Part shown: one piece after another, positions 46,201-59,326 of the stretch
How the letters are laid out: the number at the start of each line of letters is the position of its first letter
Position numbering within the stretch: position 1 is the stretch's first letter
Assembly (NCBI GenBank): GCA_964007475.1
Contig: OZ023274.1
Location: 101,069,322 to 101,133,321 of the forward strand
Direction of reading: 5' to 3'
DNA from: Hybos culiciformis
Taxonomy: Eukaryota; Arthropoda; Insecta; Diptera; Hybotidae
DNA: 64,000 nt
Translations under genes and position numbers: made by a program
Notes under the pieces: model-generated
The model's database searches: none
What the model saw: the letters and a program-made list of their open reading frames with translations, nothing else
Told to the model about the DNA's origin: nothing

Positions 46201-49200
46201 TTTGTTATGTGAAGAATTATTAATATCGTGTTTTCCACGAATTCATTTTCACAATATGAAATGCACAAACAAAATCATTATAAATTGATAAATCAAATTT
46301 TTATTTCCGATAAAAATTTACTACACAAATAAGCCAATATAAAAATCTTCTCGGTATACATCATGCGATTTTGGTAATAAATCTGCAAAAAATTTTATAT
46401 TTCAATTTCCTTTTAAATTTTTTGTTGTTTTTTTTTGTCTTTTATTTATATACTTCCAACCTTTTATGATTAGCAGTCATTTATTTATTTATGTGTATCC
46501 CAGTTGAATAGAGTTTAGTAGTTCTTCTATATATTTAAAATTGATTTTTATTTTTGTTATCCGTAACATTTATTTATATTTTCGATGTTATCACATGGAA
46601 AATCTTTTGTACGCATAACATGGTGTTGTTGAGAAACTCCAATCTCCGTAAAATCAACCCTCGTAACAAAACATTTATTTGATTTATATTTTCGAATCAG
46701 GATGTAAAACCTTTTGTCAAACCCAAAATAAAATATTTGTATATACCATTTTATCATTTGATGTCTGCTAATAAACTAAGTGTCTACTTTCGATCGTTTT
46801 AATTTCAGAATAGTGGGTCGCGTAAATAGATGTGTCAATTGAAGAAATTTAAAAAAAAAAAATGTTTAGTCCTACATTGTTTCGAAGGATAATAAAAATT
46901 TTAAATATTAATGTTGTAAACGGGCTCTATACTTCTATCTGTATTTTATATAAATATATAAAAGTTATATTTGTATGCCTTCTTGTGGGTTGGTTCCTTT
47001 CTGATGACATATGTCTGAATATGTCTGATGACACATCAAACTTTCATATGTTTTGCATTTCAGCAAGTATGTTGGGTTTTTTTAATTTTGAATATGAAGG
47101 AGAAAAAACTAACTTGATTATTTCTAAAACTCTTGTATAGTTAGTCCTAATTTCGTTAATTTTTAATTCTTTCCCTTTAGCCTGTGTGTTGGTAGCTAGT
47201 TGGTTTTTTTTTATGAAATATTTAAATAAATTATGTTCATAATTTTATAACTAAATTTATTCTAATCCAAACGCTTTTATATAAATTTAACATGTAAGGC
47301 AAAATAAATAAATTTTGACTATAATTTCTATGTATTTTTTTCCACGTCTTTGAATTTATTGCATAAATTTTACAATATTCAAAAAGTTTAAAATTCCAAT
47401 TAAAAGAATTAAAAAAAAGTTGAATTCACATTTATTGTTCATTAGTGTTTCTAGCAAAAAAAAGAAGAGGTTTAGTGTGCATTTTGTCGATATTAATTTT
47501 TTTCTATTTTACTTGGAATAAAAGTTCCTTCAACTTTGTATCAAACAAAGTTTATAATATTTAAATCCGATATTAAAAAATCTATATTTAAAAAAAAAGT
47601 TTGGAAATTTTTATCATTTTTTTTAATTTTCCTTTTTATTTGAGTTGCAAACAGAACATTATCAGAAAAATGATGAGACCAAATTATGTTTTATTTTCTT
47701 TGCAAGAATATTAATATAAATAAGAAATTTTTTAAAATTCACATCTGCCAAAAATTGAGACAATATTCCTTCTGTAATTCTTCTACTATAAAACTTGTAT
47801 AAAACGCATCAATTTTTTCATAATCATTGAAAAAAAAAAATTTTTTAAAGTTCAAAATATGGTTTTAAAAGGGATTTTTTTATGTAGACAAAGTCTCATA
47901 ATATAGATTCTTTTACAACATTCCCGCAATTTCCAGATAATCATATTTAACTTCTTTAACGACACGAATTCACAAAACGATCTATGAACGAATTAATAAA
48001 AGAAAATTTGAAAATAAGAAAAAAAATTCAAACATTTTTCAAAAAAAAAAATTGTAAATCGAAGAGATTGTTACATCAGATAATATGAAGATTTAAAAAC
48101 TTTTTAAACTTTAGCTACAGATGAAAACTATTTTGTAAACTTTTAAAACAACTTGAAAAATTTTTATATCTTTAAATAAAAAATTGGATTAGTTTGTAGC
48201 AAAAGTTTTTGAAATAATTATTAAGTGTATTTTTTTATTTATTTTTTTTTAGCAAGATATAAAAATTTATTTTATAAACATTTTAATTAATTTGTTTTGT
48301 ATATAAGAACGTGCTCGGTAAGTTCTGAGTTTGGCTGAGTTTGTGATTTTTGGTGAGATGGCACAAAGTTCAGTAAAAAGCCTATAAGAATTGTGGATAT
48401 CTTTGAATGTAAGCCGCAGAGAACTTATCACCGATATCTATACTCAGTACAAATTTTCGTGTACCGTGATTTTACCTAAATGGTATTTTTCAGTAAGTGA
48501 TTTTAATCCTAAATTATATAAAATTTTCCAAAAGATATGATTTTTTAAGCGAAAAATTATTTCCATGACAATATGAATTTTTATTTTTGCATTAATATTC
48601 ACGTAACATGAAAGAATTTCACAAAGTTGTTATTATCAGAAGGAAACAGATATTTTTCATAATTTTAATTGCCAAGTCAACATTATAACACTTGATGCAA
48701 TCAAAAAGGACAAAAGTGTAATTTTATTTTAATTTTAATATGTCAGTCTCAACTGTAATTTATACATTAAGTTTAATGTTTTTCATTCTATGACAACCAT
48801 TTCTATTTATTTATGTTTTTTTTGTATATGGAATTCTGCAAACCTTTATTGTGTTTTATAGAATTAAATTTTTCCTCGAACTTCACAAAAAAACCGAAGT
48901 TCAAGAAATTTTAAAATAATTGGTATATTAAATATTTAGGTATCTATTCAAAGCAAAATATTTGGTAAATTTCACGTAAAAACTTATACACATATTTTTC
49001 GCTAATATAAACATGAAAGTATTTAAGATTCTTGATCGAAAGAATATTTCTATCTTCTGACATAAACCTACATAGTAAAACGAGAATAAAACTATTATCT
49101 AATTTTTTACATTAATTCTTTTCTAAAATTATTAACCAGTTAGTTCCGTAGAATATTGCATATAGACTTTCAACTATAAATATCATAAGGCTTTATTTTT

Positions 49201-51055
49201 TCTTTATTTTTAATTTTTTATTCAGACAGACATTTAATTTATTTTCCATTTTTTTGTAGCCATACATAAAAAGCAATTTATAGTAAAATAATAAAAACAA
49301 TCATAAAAATTATGATATTTATATATTTATTTTAAAAATTTTTTATATATTTATTTTAAAAATATTCTATATAACAATAATATACTATTTTTATTAATGA
49401 AAATAATGGAAAAATAATGAAAATTGTCATGAAATCGCATAATACAAAAATAAAATATTAAATTAGAATTATTTCTTATTTTATTCTCATTTTAAAACTT
49501 TTTCATTTTCATTTAATTTTCGTCTATATTTATTTAAGAGCTAAAAATATTGTACACTATATTGAACTTCAGATATGCTGTGATCATATTTATCTAAAGT
49601 GTATTTGAGAGTTAAAATTAATGGATTAAATTGTCAACCAAAGTTAAAAGAAATATAAACCTTTTAATGCCGCTTTCGTTAGTCTCTCGAAAAAACTTTA
49701 CTACTTCAAATATCAAAAATTCAAACAAAATTAGCCATCCTACATAAATATTTCTATTGCTTGAAAAAAAAATGGGAATATAATTATTTTATCCACTTCC
49801 TGTAAGTACTTATTGTTTGTATATCATAATTCAATTAAAGCAAATTTTCAAAAATCAATAATTTTTATTAAAATTTACAATAGAGAATAATTTTTGTTAG
49901 GTATTCTGTGTATGCAAACAATCAATAGCATTATTCAAATAAGTATCTAGTTAAATATCATTAAAAAAAAGTATTCCGCAAGCTTGTTGAATTTCACTAC
50001 AAAGGGCTTAATTTCTATAACATGTTCAGATTTTTAACAAAATATTTTGTTCATTAATTTTTGGTTTTTTTTTTATTTTTAAAACAGAATATTTTCAAAT
50101 TTGAGGATTATTTTCCAATGTACAATATACACATCGTCGGTATATCCTCTATATCTAAATCTAAACATTCGTCTAAACTAAACAGTAGTGAAATTAAAAT
50201 AAAATCCTATCAGAGTACAATGAGTTGAATTTTATAAGAAATAAAATTTACCAAGATAGAACCTGAGAGTAAAAAGGCTTGGAAGAAAAAAATAAAATAA
50301 TATTTTTTTTTTTAAGATACTCAACACGAAAAGACCTAACTTTAGTTAAATAAATATTAATTAACTCTTTATTAATAAATTCTAACCCCTATCAAAGATA
50401 AAAATTCTCACATACGCCCGATTGAAAACTAGCGACGATTTTTTTGATATTCGAAGTAATATATAGACATGATGTCCCTATATACTTTATAAATTCTGCT
50501 TTACAAATATAATATAATTTACGTAGAATTGTATAATTCCAAATTAATTTTTCAGACTTTTATAGAGAAACGAAAATATTAATATTTTCTAATTGTTGCG
50601 TCAAAATCATAATATTTAGAAAATAGTAATAAAAAACCGAATTTCATAATTATAATTACAATAATACTTATTTGGATTTATTTCTAAACTCTAATAGTTA
50701 AAATCTTTTAAGAATAAATTTAAGTTGAAAGTATTCACTTTTCTCTAAAGTATTTTCAATGAAAATCAAGCAACACTGTTAAAGGTAGACCTTTTAGATA
50801 TTCTGTTTAATACTTCAATATAAAACTTTTTTTTTTAAATAAAAGTTAAGGTTTGAAAATATTATATAATTTAAATATAACGTTAATCTTATTCAAGAAA
50901 GAAAATAGCGGAAAACTGTTTTTATTTTTATACTTTTTTATTTTTTATTTAAGTAAAATTTCCGCATTTCTAATTTCAAATTGGCTTGAAAAAGGATTTT
51001 TGCTTCATTTTAACATAAATGTTGGAAAATAAAATATTTATATATACATAATTTT
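40260..51055. other. Long gene-free stretch
   Basis: No gene is supported. Weak direct repeats occur at about 40868-40925 and 41113-41170 (GCATGATT or GCATGACT, then AAGCAAGCT, then ATTGCATTAAGG or ATTACATTAAGG). Small GC-richer patches occur near 45448-45470 and 48300-48440, neither with a readable frame beyond about 30 codons. A 92-codon ORF at 46862-47140 shows no known domain. TA-rich tandem bits lie at about 49360-49380. Some of this may be intron of a gene whose exons are outside the window. Confidence 0.5.
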
Positions 51056-51060
51056 TACAA

Positions 51061-52460
51061 GAAAAACGACATTATTCATACGATAATTAATGTCGTTTTA
51101 ATAGAGATTTTATTCGTACGGAAAAAACCACATTATTCATACGATAAATAATGTGGTTTTTTTTCAGATAAATAATATCGCTTTTAAAACGACATTATTT
51201 ATCGTATGAACAATCTCGTTTTTTATCGTATGATTATACGAAGCAAAATATGCTTCACTTACATACAATAATACAATTGGACATACATAATTAACAAATA
51301 AATAACAAATGGCTAAGCTAGCAAAACCTTCGTCATATATGCATACATGGAAAAGCTGTTGTTCGTAATGGGGAATCGCTACCGAGTCCCATTCGTAGCC
51401 TATTCTACGTGGAAAAAGTGTTTCGGGGAACGAGGGACGGCTACCGCGGGGGATGGAAATAAGGCCGCGACGTTTTTTTGTTGCGGTCTTATTTCATTTT
51501 GAAAAATGAAATAAGGCCGCGAAGATTTTTTCGCGGCCTTATTTCGTTTTTCAAAATGAAATAAGGCCGCGAAAAAATCCTCGCGGTCTTATTTCTTTTT
51601 GAAAAATGAAATAAGACCGCAAAAAATTCCTCGCGGCCTTATTTCGTTTTGAAAAATGAAATAAGGCCGCGACAAAACAAAACAATTATTCGGAGGGCTA
51701 ATTTCATTTTTAGCGCCGCAAATCCCACTGACCAACCGCCCGCCCGCCGCCCTGCTGCCCCTGCCCTGTGTGCTCACCTCACAAGATTACGCGGCCTTAT
51801 TTCGTTTTCCAAAATGAAATAAGGCCGCGAAAAATTCCTCGCGGCCTTATTTCATTTTTCAAAATGAAATTAGCCCTCCGATTAATTTTTTTTTTTGTCG
51901 CGGTCTTATTTCATTTTTCAAAACGAAATAAGGCCGCGAGGAATTTTATGCGGTCTTATTTCATTTTTCAAAATGAAATAAGACCGCGAGGATTTTTTCG
52001 CGGCCTTATTTCATTTTTCAAAATGAAATAAGACCGCAACAAAAAACCTATCGCGGCCTTATTTCCCGCGGCCTTATTTCAATGCGCCGGCTACCGCCTC
52101 CCCCGAAACCCCTAGGGCACATTTTTTTTCTGGAGCGCTTCGCGCGAAGCGAATGGTATGCGGCAGTGGTTCCATACATTTTGTACGGCCAACTTTCTTT
52201 TTTTACTCACATACGATAAATAGTGTCAGTTTAAAAATGACGCATTATTCATACGATCAAAAAACGACTTTATTGATGTAAAAATAATGTCGTTCTAAAC
52301 GACATTATTTATACAAAAAAAAAAAACAAAATAGATCATATGATAAATAATGTCACTTTAAAAGCGATATTATTTATACAAAAAAAACGACTTTATTCAT
52401 ATATAAATTATGACGTCTCTGAAAGCGACATTACTCATTTGTATGGTAGAATAATGTTTT
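51061..52460. mobile_element. Nested GC-rich foldback built of palindromic repeats
   Basis: Outer layers on both sides (51061-51245 and 52205-52455) are strings of about 35-bp palindromes, AACGACATTATT-CATACGATAAATAATGTCGTT. Inside, 51475-52080 is nine units of an about 50-bp palindromic repeat: TTTTTCAAAATGAAATAAGG with GCCGCGA. The unit midpoints lie near 51503, 51554, 51603, 51651, 51812, 51859, 51918, 51970 and 52019. At the centre, CGGAGGGCTAATTTC (51691) is mirrored at 51867-51881 and encloses the hub (51712-51737) shared with the 6.2 and 17.0 kb elements. GC-rich unique pieces (51365-51470 and 52082-52170) are interposed. CATACATTTTGTACGGCCAA near 52172 matches the arm of the 6.2 kb element. 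All ORFs here are repeat translations. No transposase is seen. Confidence 0.8.
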
Positions 52461-52654
52461 TTCGTATAAATTATGTCTGTATAAATTGTTTCGAGACCCC
52501 CAAAATTTGCATCCTCACTTTTTCTAAATTTTGTAATTTTATTCATTTGAGTGATAATTGTACCTAGTATTCTTTAACCATATAGAAGATAATTTTTATT
52601 TTAGCTATTTAGCTGCAGCGATAAGAAAAAATAATTATAAATAATACTACTGAT

Positions 52655-52942
52655 ATTTCAGTATTTTTCAAATACAATTACTTTTTATTCAGTACTTTAT
52701 CAAATCCAATTACTTTCGGAAAAAAGTATTCAGTACTTTTCAAATACAATTACTTTTTATTCAGTACTTTTTCTAATCCAATTACTTTTAGAAAAAAGTA
52801 TTCAGTACTTTTCAAATACAATTACTTTGTATTCAGTACTTTATCAAATCCAATTACTTTTTTAAAAAAGAATTGAGTACTTTTCAAATACAAATTACTT
52901 TGTATTTGGTATTGGGAATTATTTGAAATGTTACAACTCTGA
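52655..52942. repeat. 72-bp tandem satellite, about 3.6 copies
   Basis: TATTCAGTACTTTTCAAATA recurs with exact 72-bp spacing (52727 and 52799; partial units near 52655 and 52870). Each unit is itself two related halves (CAGTACTTTTCAAATACAAT and CAGTACTTTATCAAATCCAA). The array ends in GAAATGTTACAACTCTG (about 52926-52942), which read backwards (CAGAGTTGTAACATTTC) looks like a hAT terminus, so this may be the subterminal array of a hAT element whose other end I cannot find. Confidence 0.75.
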
Positions 52943-54031
52943 TACACAATAACTGTATGTTAATATACAAAAAATAAAGTTTTAGTTATTTTTTATGTTT
53001 TTTGGATTCAAAGTTATTAGTCGTTGGAAGAAGCGTTTTTCTTGTACATTCAACTTAACGACGGAAATTAAGATTTCTTCCATTGATCGACTATGGGCTT
53101 TAAAAAAGTTGGTAATTGCTGGAGATAATGTTTTATTTGAAAAGAGATAAGACAATCAGAGTTATTCTTTAATGATATTGATAATTTCTTCTCAAAAGTA
53201 TCATTTTATTGGTGCCGAAATTTAATTTACATTATAACATTATAGGTTACATAGACTATACCACAAAAATTATATATAGGAGGGAAATACTTAAGTTCAG
53301 TCTCTTATGCTTTATTATAATAATAACATAAAATTAGTAGATTTTATTTTGGTTTTCATTTCTTATATATATATATATATAGTTCAAGTACCTACAATAT
53401 TCAAGTATAGGAAAGAAGTAATCACATAATGATAACATAATTTTTTATATATAAAAAAATTTTTTTTTTGTCATTCGTATTTCTCTGGCAAAATATACCC
53501 ACTGAATTTTTCAAAGATTTTGAGAATTTTGACATTGAAAACGTATAAAAAGCGGAAATTATTTTTTTCGATTTATAAATATTTGATGTTGGAAATGCAA
53601 TTCGGAAAAGAATTTTTATTATAAAAAGATATTGAAAAAAAAAAATTATTTCTAAACAAATTTTTATTTTTTTTCCCTCTAGTTAAATTATAGTTATCTT
53701 TATGCTGGACATTGCTAAGTTTATAAAAATCTGCAACTGAAATTTACTACAAATGTAATAACGGAATTGAAATAACTTTGATTTTCTTCATCATTCTAAT
53801 TGTTACATACACGACTTAACCTTAACGTTAAAAGGAAAAATATTTTGATCGATATAATGTACAAATATTTTTTAACGAAGCTAGTAGCTAGTATCGAGCT
53901 CTTTAGAATCTCAAAAATGAAAATTGAATGCAGTTCATTCTTTTTTTTTGTATTTTATTTTGATTACATCAATTTAAAAGTAATTGTACAATTTCCTATA
54001 AGTTTCAGCTCTAAAACAAAGAAATAAATAT
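52943..54031. other. Gene-free stretch
   Basis: One plus-strand frame around 53010-53145 (with SSIDRLWALKKLVIAG) reads like weak coding sequence but is short and has no known motif. A (TA)n microsatellite lies at about 53370-53390. Nothing else is seen. Confidence 0.45.
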
Positions 54032-54039
54032 ATTCCCGT

Positions 54040-54571
54040 TAGGGTTTTTGAAACTCGACCATTTTCGTAAGCTCGAGCCTTCAAGCTTTTTCTATAAGGA
54101 GGATCGGGTAGCTCGAGCCACCCGAGCCTTCTTAAAAATAAAATACATAGGAAAAAACAATGGCATAAAGAAACCAATTTCAGGGCATAAAATTTTAACT
54201 TTACTCTTCTAATTTAAACATAATTTACTCATTACAAAATTATAAAAATAACAATAAATATTGCAAAATTATTAAACGAAACGTTATAAAATATAAAAAA
54301 ACAAAACATCATAAAATATAAAAACATAAAAAATCCATTTCAGTGTATCATTTTCTGTTAAAATTGACTGTGACTTATAGGGTTGAAGTCAAATATTTCC
54401 TTATATAAACTTTTCTGTTCAATAAAATAAAAAAAAACAAAAGTAAAATGTAAAACATTAAAAATGCTGAGCTCGAGCCACTAGCAGATAAAAGCTCGAT
54501 CTTCATTCAAGCAAAAACAGACGAGCTAGCTCGAGCTTTTTGGATCGAGCCGGCTCGGTCCAAAAACCCTA
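54040..54571. mobile_element. hAT-type MITE with 8-bp target duplications
   Basis: ATTCCCGT flanks both ends exactly (54032-54039 and 54572-54579). The ends are TAGGGTTTTTG (54040) and CAAAAACCCTA (54561-54571), hAT-style. Subterminal zones on both sides are dense in GCTCGAGC/GAGCTCGAG words (54071-54128 and 54471-54560), like the subterminal transposase-binding repeats of many hAT elements. The middle is plain AT-rich DNA without a reading frame. Length is 532 bp. Probably mobilised in trans. Confidence 0.9.
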
Positions 54572-54579
54572 ATTCCCGT

Positions 54580-55175
54580 ATACAGTATCCCAAACTTATC
54601 AAACATTAAATAAAAAACGTTGGTAATTTTTTATCGTCATATTTTTTGTGGAATTTAAACATGTCTACATTTATATTTTCTTTTCCTACCAAGATAAAAT
54701 AATAAAAAAAATTTACACGAAATGATAATAATATAAATATATTTTCAATTCGTTTTTTTTTGTAGTTTCATCACTTTTTGATTTGATTTTTTTTTTTATT
54801 TATTGGCATAATAAAAAAACGGGGTGGAATTATGTAACTTTGTGGTCTTTGTGACAATCGACAATTTCAAACATGATCAATTTCTATGGACAATGAAAAT
54901 TATGCTTCACGTATCTAATCATCATCGTCATTTTGAAATAAAAAGGTAGTAAAACTCAATAAATATCTTGAAAGTATAACTAGTTTATAAAGTAAACCTT
55001 AATTTATAAAATATTTGTAAAATTTGTAGAGGAAAAGCGAAGAATTATGTACCGGCTTTTCTAAAATTTTGTAGTCAATTGTCGATAAAAAAAATTTGCT
55101 TCCTTTAACTTAAATTATCGTGAATTGTCTATCAAAATAAAACGACAGCTATTTTTTGGTCGTTTCTATAGTAAA
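54580..55175. other. Short AT-rich interval
   Basis: No gene or clear repeat is seen. The word TGTCGATAA and complements of CGACAATTG recur here and around 55748-55800, suggesting that this DNA and the sequence past 55560 may belong to one larger disrupted repeat. Confidence 0.4.
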
Positions 55176-55179
55176 TGAA

Positions 55180-55560
55180 CGTCGATTTGGCTGAAATTTG
55201 GGGAGGAGGTACATGCGATGAAAACCTCGAAATCCAACAGGATTTTTCCACGAAAGCCCCCGTTTCGGAAATATGACCCACCAAATTTTTTATATGTTTC
55301 TTATACAGGAAATTTTTTTTGCTCCTATTTGCCCTATTTTTGGAGAGGGGGTAGAGGAGGTGCCCCGAATGTCAGATCCAAACAATTTTTTTCGGAACAA
55401 TCTTATTTGGTATGTATGAAAACTTTGGGGGCCATATCTCCGGAACGGAGGGTTTGCTGAAAAAATCCTCTTGGACTTGGGGGTTTGGTCACCGCCTCTA
55501 TCTCCCCACCAAGTTTCAGCGAAATCGAAGCTCAACACCCATCTGCACTTTAGCCATATT
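55180..55560. mobile_element. Foldback-family element, partly degraded
   Basis: The left side has GATTTGGCTGAAATTTGGGG (55191) and the right side has the near complement, CCCCACCAAGTTTCAGCGAA (55504). The right end CTGCACTTTAGCCATAT (55541-55557) is the complement of the TIR of the 6.2 kb element (GGCTAAAGTGCAG). Core blocks are shared with the 20 kb element: ATGTATGAAAACTTTGGGGG, CCATATCTCCGGAACGG and GGTCACCGCCTCTA. The left terminal repeat is missing or too diverged. ORFs on both strands follow from the mirror symmetry and are not genes. Confidence 0.7.
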
Positions 55561-58500
55561 CTCTACATTTTTTTTTTTTAAACGATTAAACTAAAATTCG
55601 CGACCTTTTTACGTGAAGCAAAGAAATCGACATAGTCGCTTTTATGAACGAGGTCGACAAATATTTAAAATTTTTTTGGTTAATTTCTCAATAAAATTAT
55701 TAGAAATAAATTTTCCAGCTTTTAAAATTACATGAAGCAAAAATTCGACAATTGTTAAAATTTGTGACAATTGTCGATTGTCGACTGGTGACAATTGTTA
55801 TATGATTCCACCCCTGGAAATACGGGACAATTTCAAAACAAACTTAAATGTTATCAAGAGAAGAAAAAGTCAAAATTATGTACCTACAAAAAATTTTATA
55901 TACATTATACATGTAAGTATTGAAGTTAACAAGTATATTTATCTTTTTCTGGCCTTCAATTTATTATTTAAATTTAGAGTACATGTTGTAACCCTATTGA
56001 AATGAAGGGTCATATCTTCATATTCCAATTTAAAAACTGATTTTAATTTCAATGTTGATTTTGGACATCATTGGTCTATTATATGTATGATAAAAAGTTT
56101 ATTTGAAAAAAAAAATATTTTCTAGTTCGATCTTTTTTCCAAATATATGTAGGCTCATTGCGAAAATCAAAAGGCGATCATTATAGTTACAATAATATCT
56201 TTTATGTCAACATTCGTTTTATAATTATTTAATTCTTTTTTTGGATGCCTCGAACCTCGAACTCTTGGCGTTAATTAAAGAATAATACTCGATTGGTTGC
56301 CTTTACACCCAGTAAAAAATATCGATAGAATACCTACATTTATTTAAAATTTTGAAATTTTTCAGCTATTAAAGTTTAATTATTATTTATTATTTTTTAT
56401 TCATTCATTAACCTCATTCAGTTTTCCATGCATAAACATAATTATTTGTTTTTACTCTATTAGCTTTCTGTTTGCATTTTTTAATCTCCATAATACCTGT
56501 TTTACACATTCCTTTTGCATGCCTTTCTGAACAAAAACGTCTCAAAGCAAAAAAAAACGTCGGGTTACTTTTAAAATGTCAAATATATGCCTATGAAAAA
56601 AAGCATCAGCTAACTTTTTACATGAACAAAAAAGAGGTGGAATATGTTTTTTTTTTATAATTTTTTTGTGTTTATGAAAAAAGGAGTGAAAAAGGCATGC
56701 AAAAAGAAATGTATACAATGTACATAAGATGTTTTCGTTTTATGATAAATAAAAAAAATCTATAAATAAAATTCATTCCAATTTTTTTAAAAACTATACC
56801 TACTACACTTATCTTATAACTATTTCCATAGCAAGAGCAATCAAACGGCAGCCTTAAAAATTTAATTTTTATGTATTTTGTGAAAAACACAAATAATTAA
56901 TATTGTATGTGGATTAAAAAGTTATGCTAACATTATTGTTAGAAAAGATCTAAAATTTGAAATGAAGTTATTTTGAATATAAAAAAAAAATTAAACAAAA
57001 CATTTTTAACATGGGATTATCCAAAAAATCATTGACATTGGAACTTATCGTTTAAATTTTTTTTTAATACATTTTTGCAAAATATTAATTTTGAATCTCG
57101 CAAGAAAAATTTTTTTATGAAAAAAGAAATCAAATAATTTATGGCCCTATTCGGAAATATATTACATACACAATATACATAATTACATATAGTTCATAAA
57201 AGTAACATAAAAACAGGTTAGGTATCTAATTTGTATTTGTATAAATTTGTCATAAAGCACAATTTTTTGTTATTCGTTTATTAATGAAAATTATTTTGCA
57301 TTGTGTTTTTTTCGTTTTACCTCCACATTATCCTACATAGTATAATAACACAAAATGATCAAAATTCAAAGGTAAAATATGAAAATCTCGTAAATTAAGT
57401 ATAATTAATATCAATAATTAATACAAAATCAATACAAATATTAACTTATATTATGCAGGTTAAACAATTTTTAAAGAAATGAAAATTTAAATTAACGAAA
57501 TAAAATATTGGTGAATTAAAATCAATTTTCATTTCTTTTTGATCTTTATTATGAGGAAAATTCACTGTTCCTCAAGTTAAAAAATGTGTAATACAATTTT
57601 TAAGAAATTTAGTATTATAGTTTTATAGTAGAATCTAAAAACTTAAAAAACAGTTCTCTTACTAACTAAAATTCATCAATTTCGGATGTTTTCGTATAAA
57701 GAAAATGAAATATAAATTCCAGTACCACGTATTCTTCTGCTTTAAGTGCGAAACTATAGTATACGGGTTTTATTCAAATGCACATTAACAATGTAAAGAT
57801 ATTATTTTTCTCTTATCCCTAACGAAATCGTGCTTGCTAGTTTTGTTTTAATTGCGGTAATTTTATTTTATTTTTCAATTATCTCTTTTTATTAACTTGC
57901 CTGTCCTATTTAAATTATTTTTTTTTAAATCAAAAGGTTAAAGTTCATAACTTTGTATCTATTAAAAAGTTCATAAACATAGTTAATGAAAATAAAGTTA
58001 CTAAAGAAAGTTGTTTCATTGAAAAGTTTATCATGGAAATTTTGAAATTAAGTTTCAAATACAGAAAATATATAAACCTTATCTTCTCAAGTTTAAAATA
58101 CTTTTTCGCATACCGTCATCAACATATATTACAGAAAGATATATTACGGCAAACTGTTTAAAAAAGAGAAGAAAAACGAAGCCCGCAATTTCTTAATCAT
58201 ACAATTTTTAATGAAAGAAAAATAAAATTCTAATAAAATAAAAATTATCGATATTTTGATCCTGGCCTATATATTTTTCACAAAAATTAGTGTAACAAAA
58301 AAGTATCTTAAATTCAATTTCCTTGATTTTATGTTTTGTCCATTATATTTAAAATTCAAATTCTTATTAAAACTTTCAGAAAAATAAATTTGAATTTATT
58401 GAATTATTGAAAAAAAAAAATTGAGTTCGAAATAATTATGTGCCAAGTTTAAAATGAGAATATTTTATACTATTTAAAATTAAGATTATAACAACACAGT

Positions 58501-59326
58501 ATTTTGGGTGTAAATAAACCTTAAATTTGAAATCTGACCTCAAAATAAGATAAATATATAATATTTATTTTTTTTTATGTACTTATCTTTTTTTATAAAT
58601 AAGTTTGCCAAAATCGTAGCAAATAATTTTCTCTTAAATTTTTTGAGCGAAATTTTAGGAAAAAATAACCTTTAATTTTTATACTTGTTTTTCAATTTTT
58701 TACGACTTTTATAATAAATCATAAAAAATGATAATTTCCAACATAACAATATTTATATATTGTTGTTTCGATATTTTTTTTATTTTGAGAAAGAATATAT
58801 ATATGTGTACAAAAAGTAGTATTCCTATACACATACATATAATATTCTAGGGTTTTGGATTCGGTAGTAAATGCTAAGACTCAATGAATGAAGCCAAGAA
58901 TAAATAATCGTTATTATTTAAAATAAATCAACTATTATTGTAATTTATAAAGAAGAGAAATACAACAGTTGGTTAAGTCGTACAGTTACATTCAGTTTTT
59001 TTTATTTTTATGTTTTTCAAGTTTTTCAGCGTTTTTTTAACATAAATATTTAATTTAGGTGCTCATCATTATTTTTTCGTTTCTGATTATTTCTGAAGGA
59101 TATGAAAATAAAATTTTAATCTTTATTCTTTCATAATTTATATACTGAAAAAGAAAACAACATTTTCAATAATATGAACATTAAATCAAAATCATAAATA
59201 TATTAAATATATGTAATAATATAATGTAAGGTATATTACAAAGAAAACATAAAAGAACCGGAAAATTTATTAAGAATATTACATGAATTGGTACATTGTA
59301 TGAATATTATATATACAGATATATAT
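55561..59326. other. Gene-free AT-rich stretch
   Basis: No credible gene on either strand. Short ORFs (60-75 codons) are low complexity. The word GACAATTGTCGA and relatives cluster at 55746-55800. Confidence 0.5.

Noticed and set aside
51589..52031. ORFs of 62 and 87 codons with repeated FIFQNEIRPR
   Set aside because: Translations of the 50-bp palindromic repeat, readable on both strands because the unit is symmetric.
53974..54177. 67-codon minus-strand ORF
   Set aside because: It crosses the left end of the hAT MITE and its target duplication, so it cannot be an old gene.
55218..55594. Three 60-82 codon ORFs on opposite strands
   Set aside because: They coincide with the inverted arms of a foldback-family element and share no known motif.
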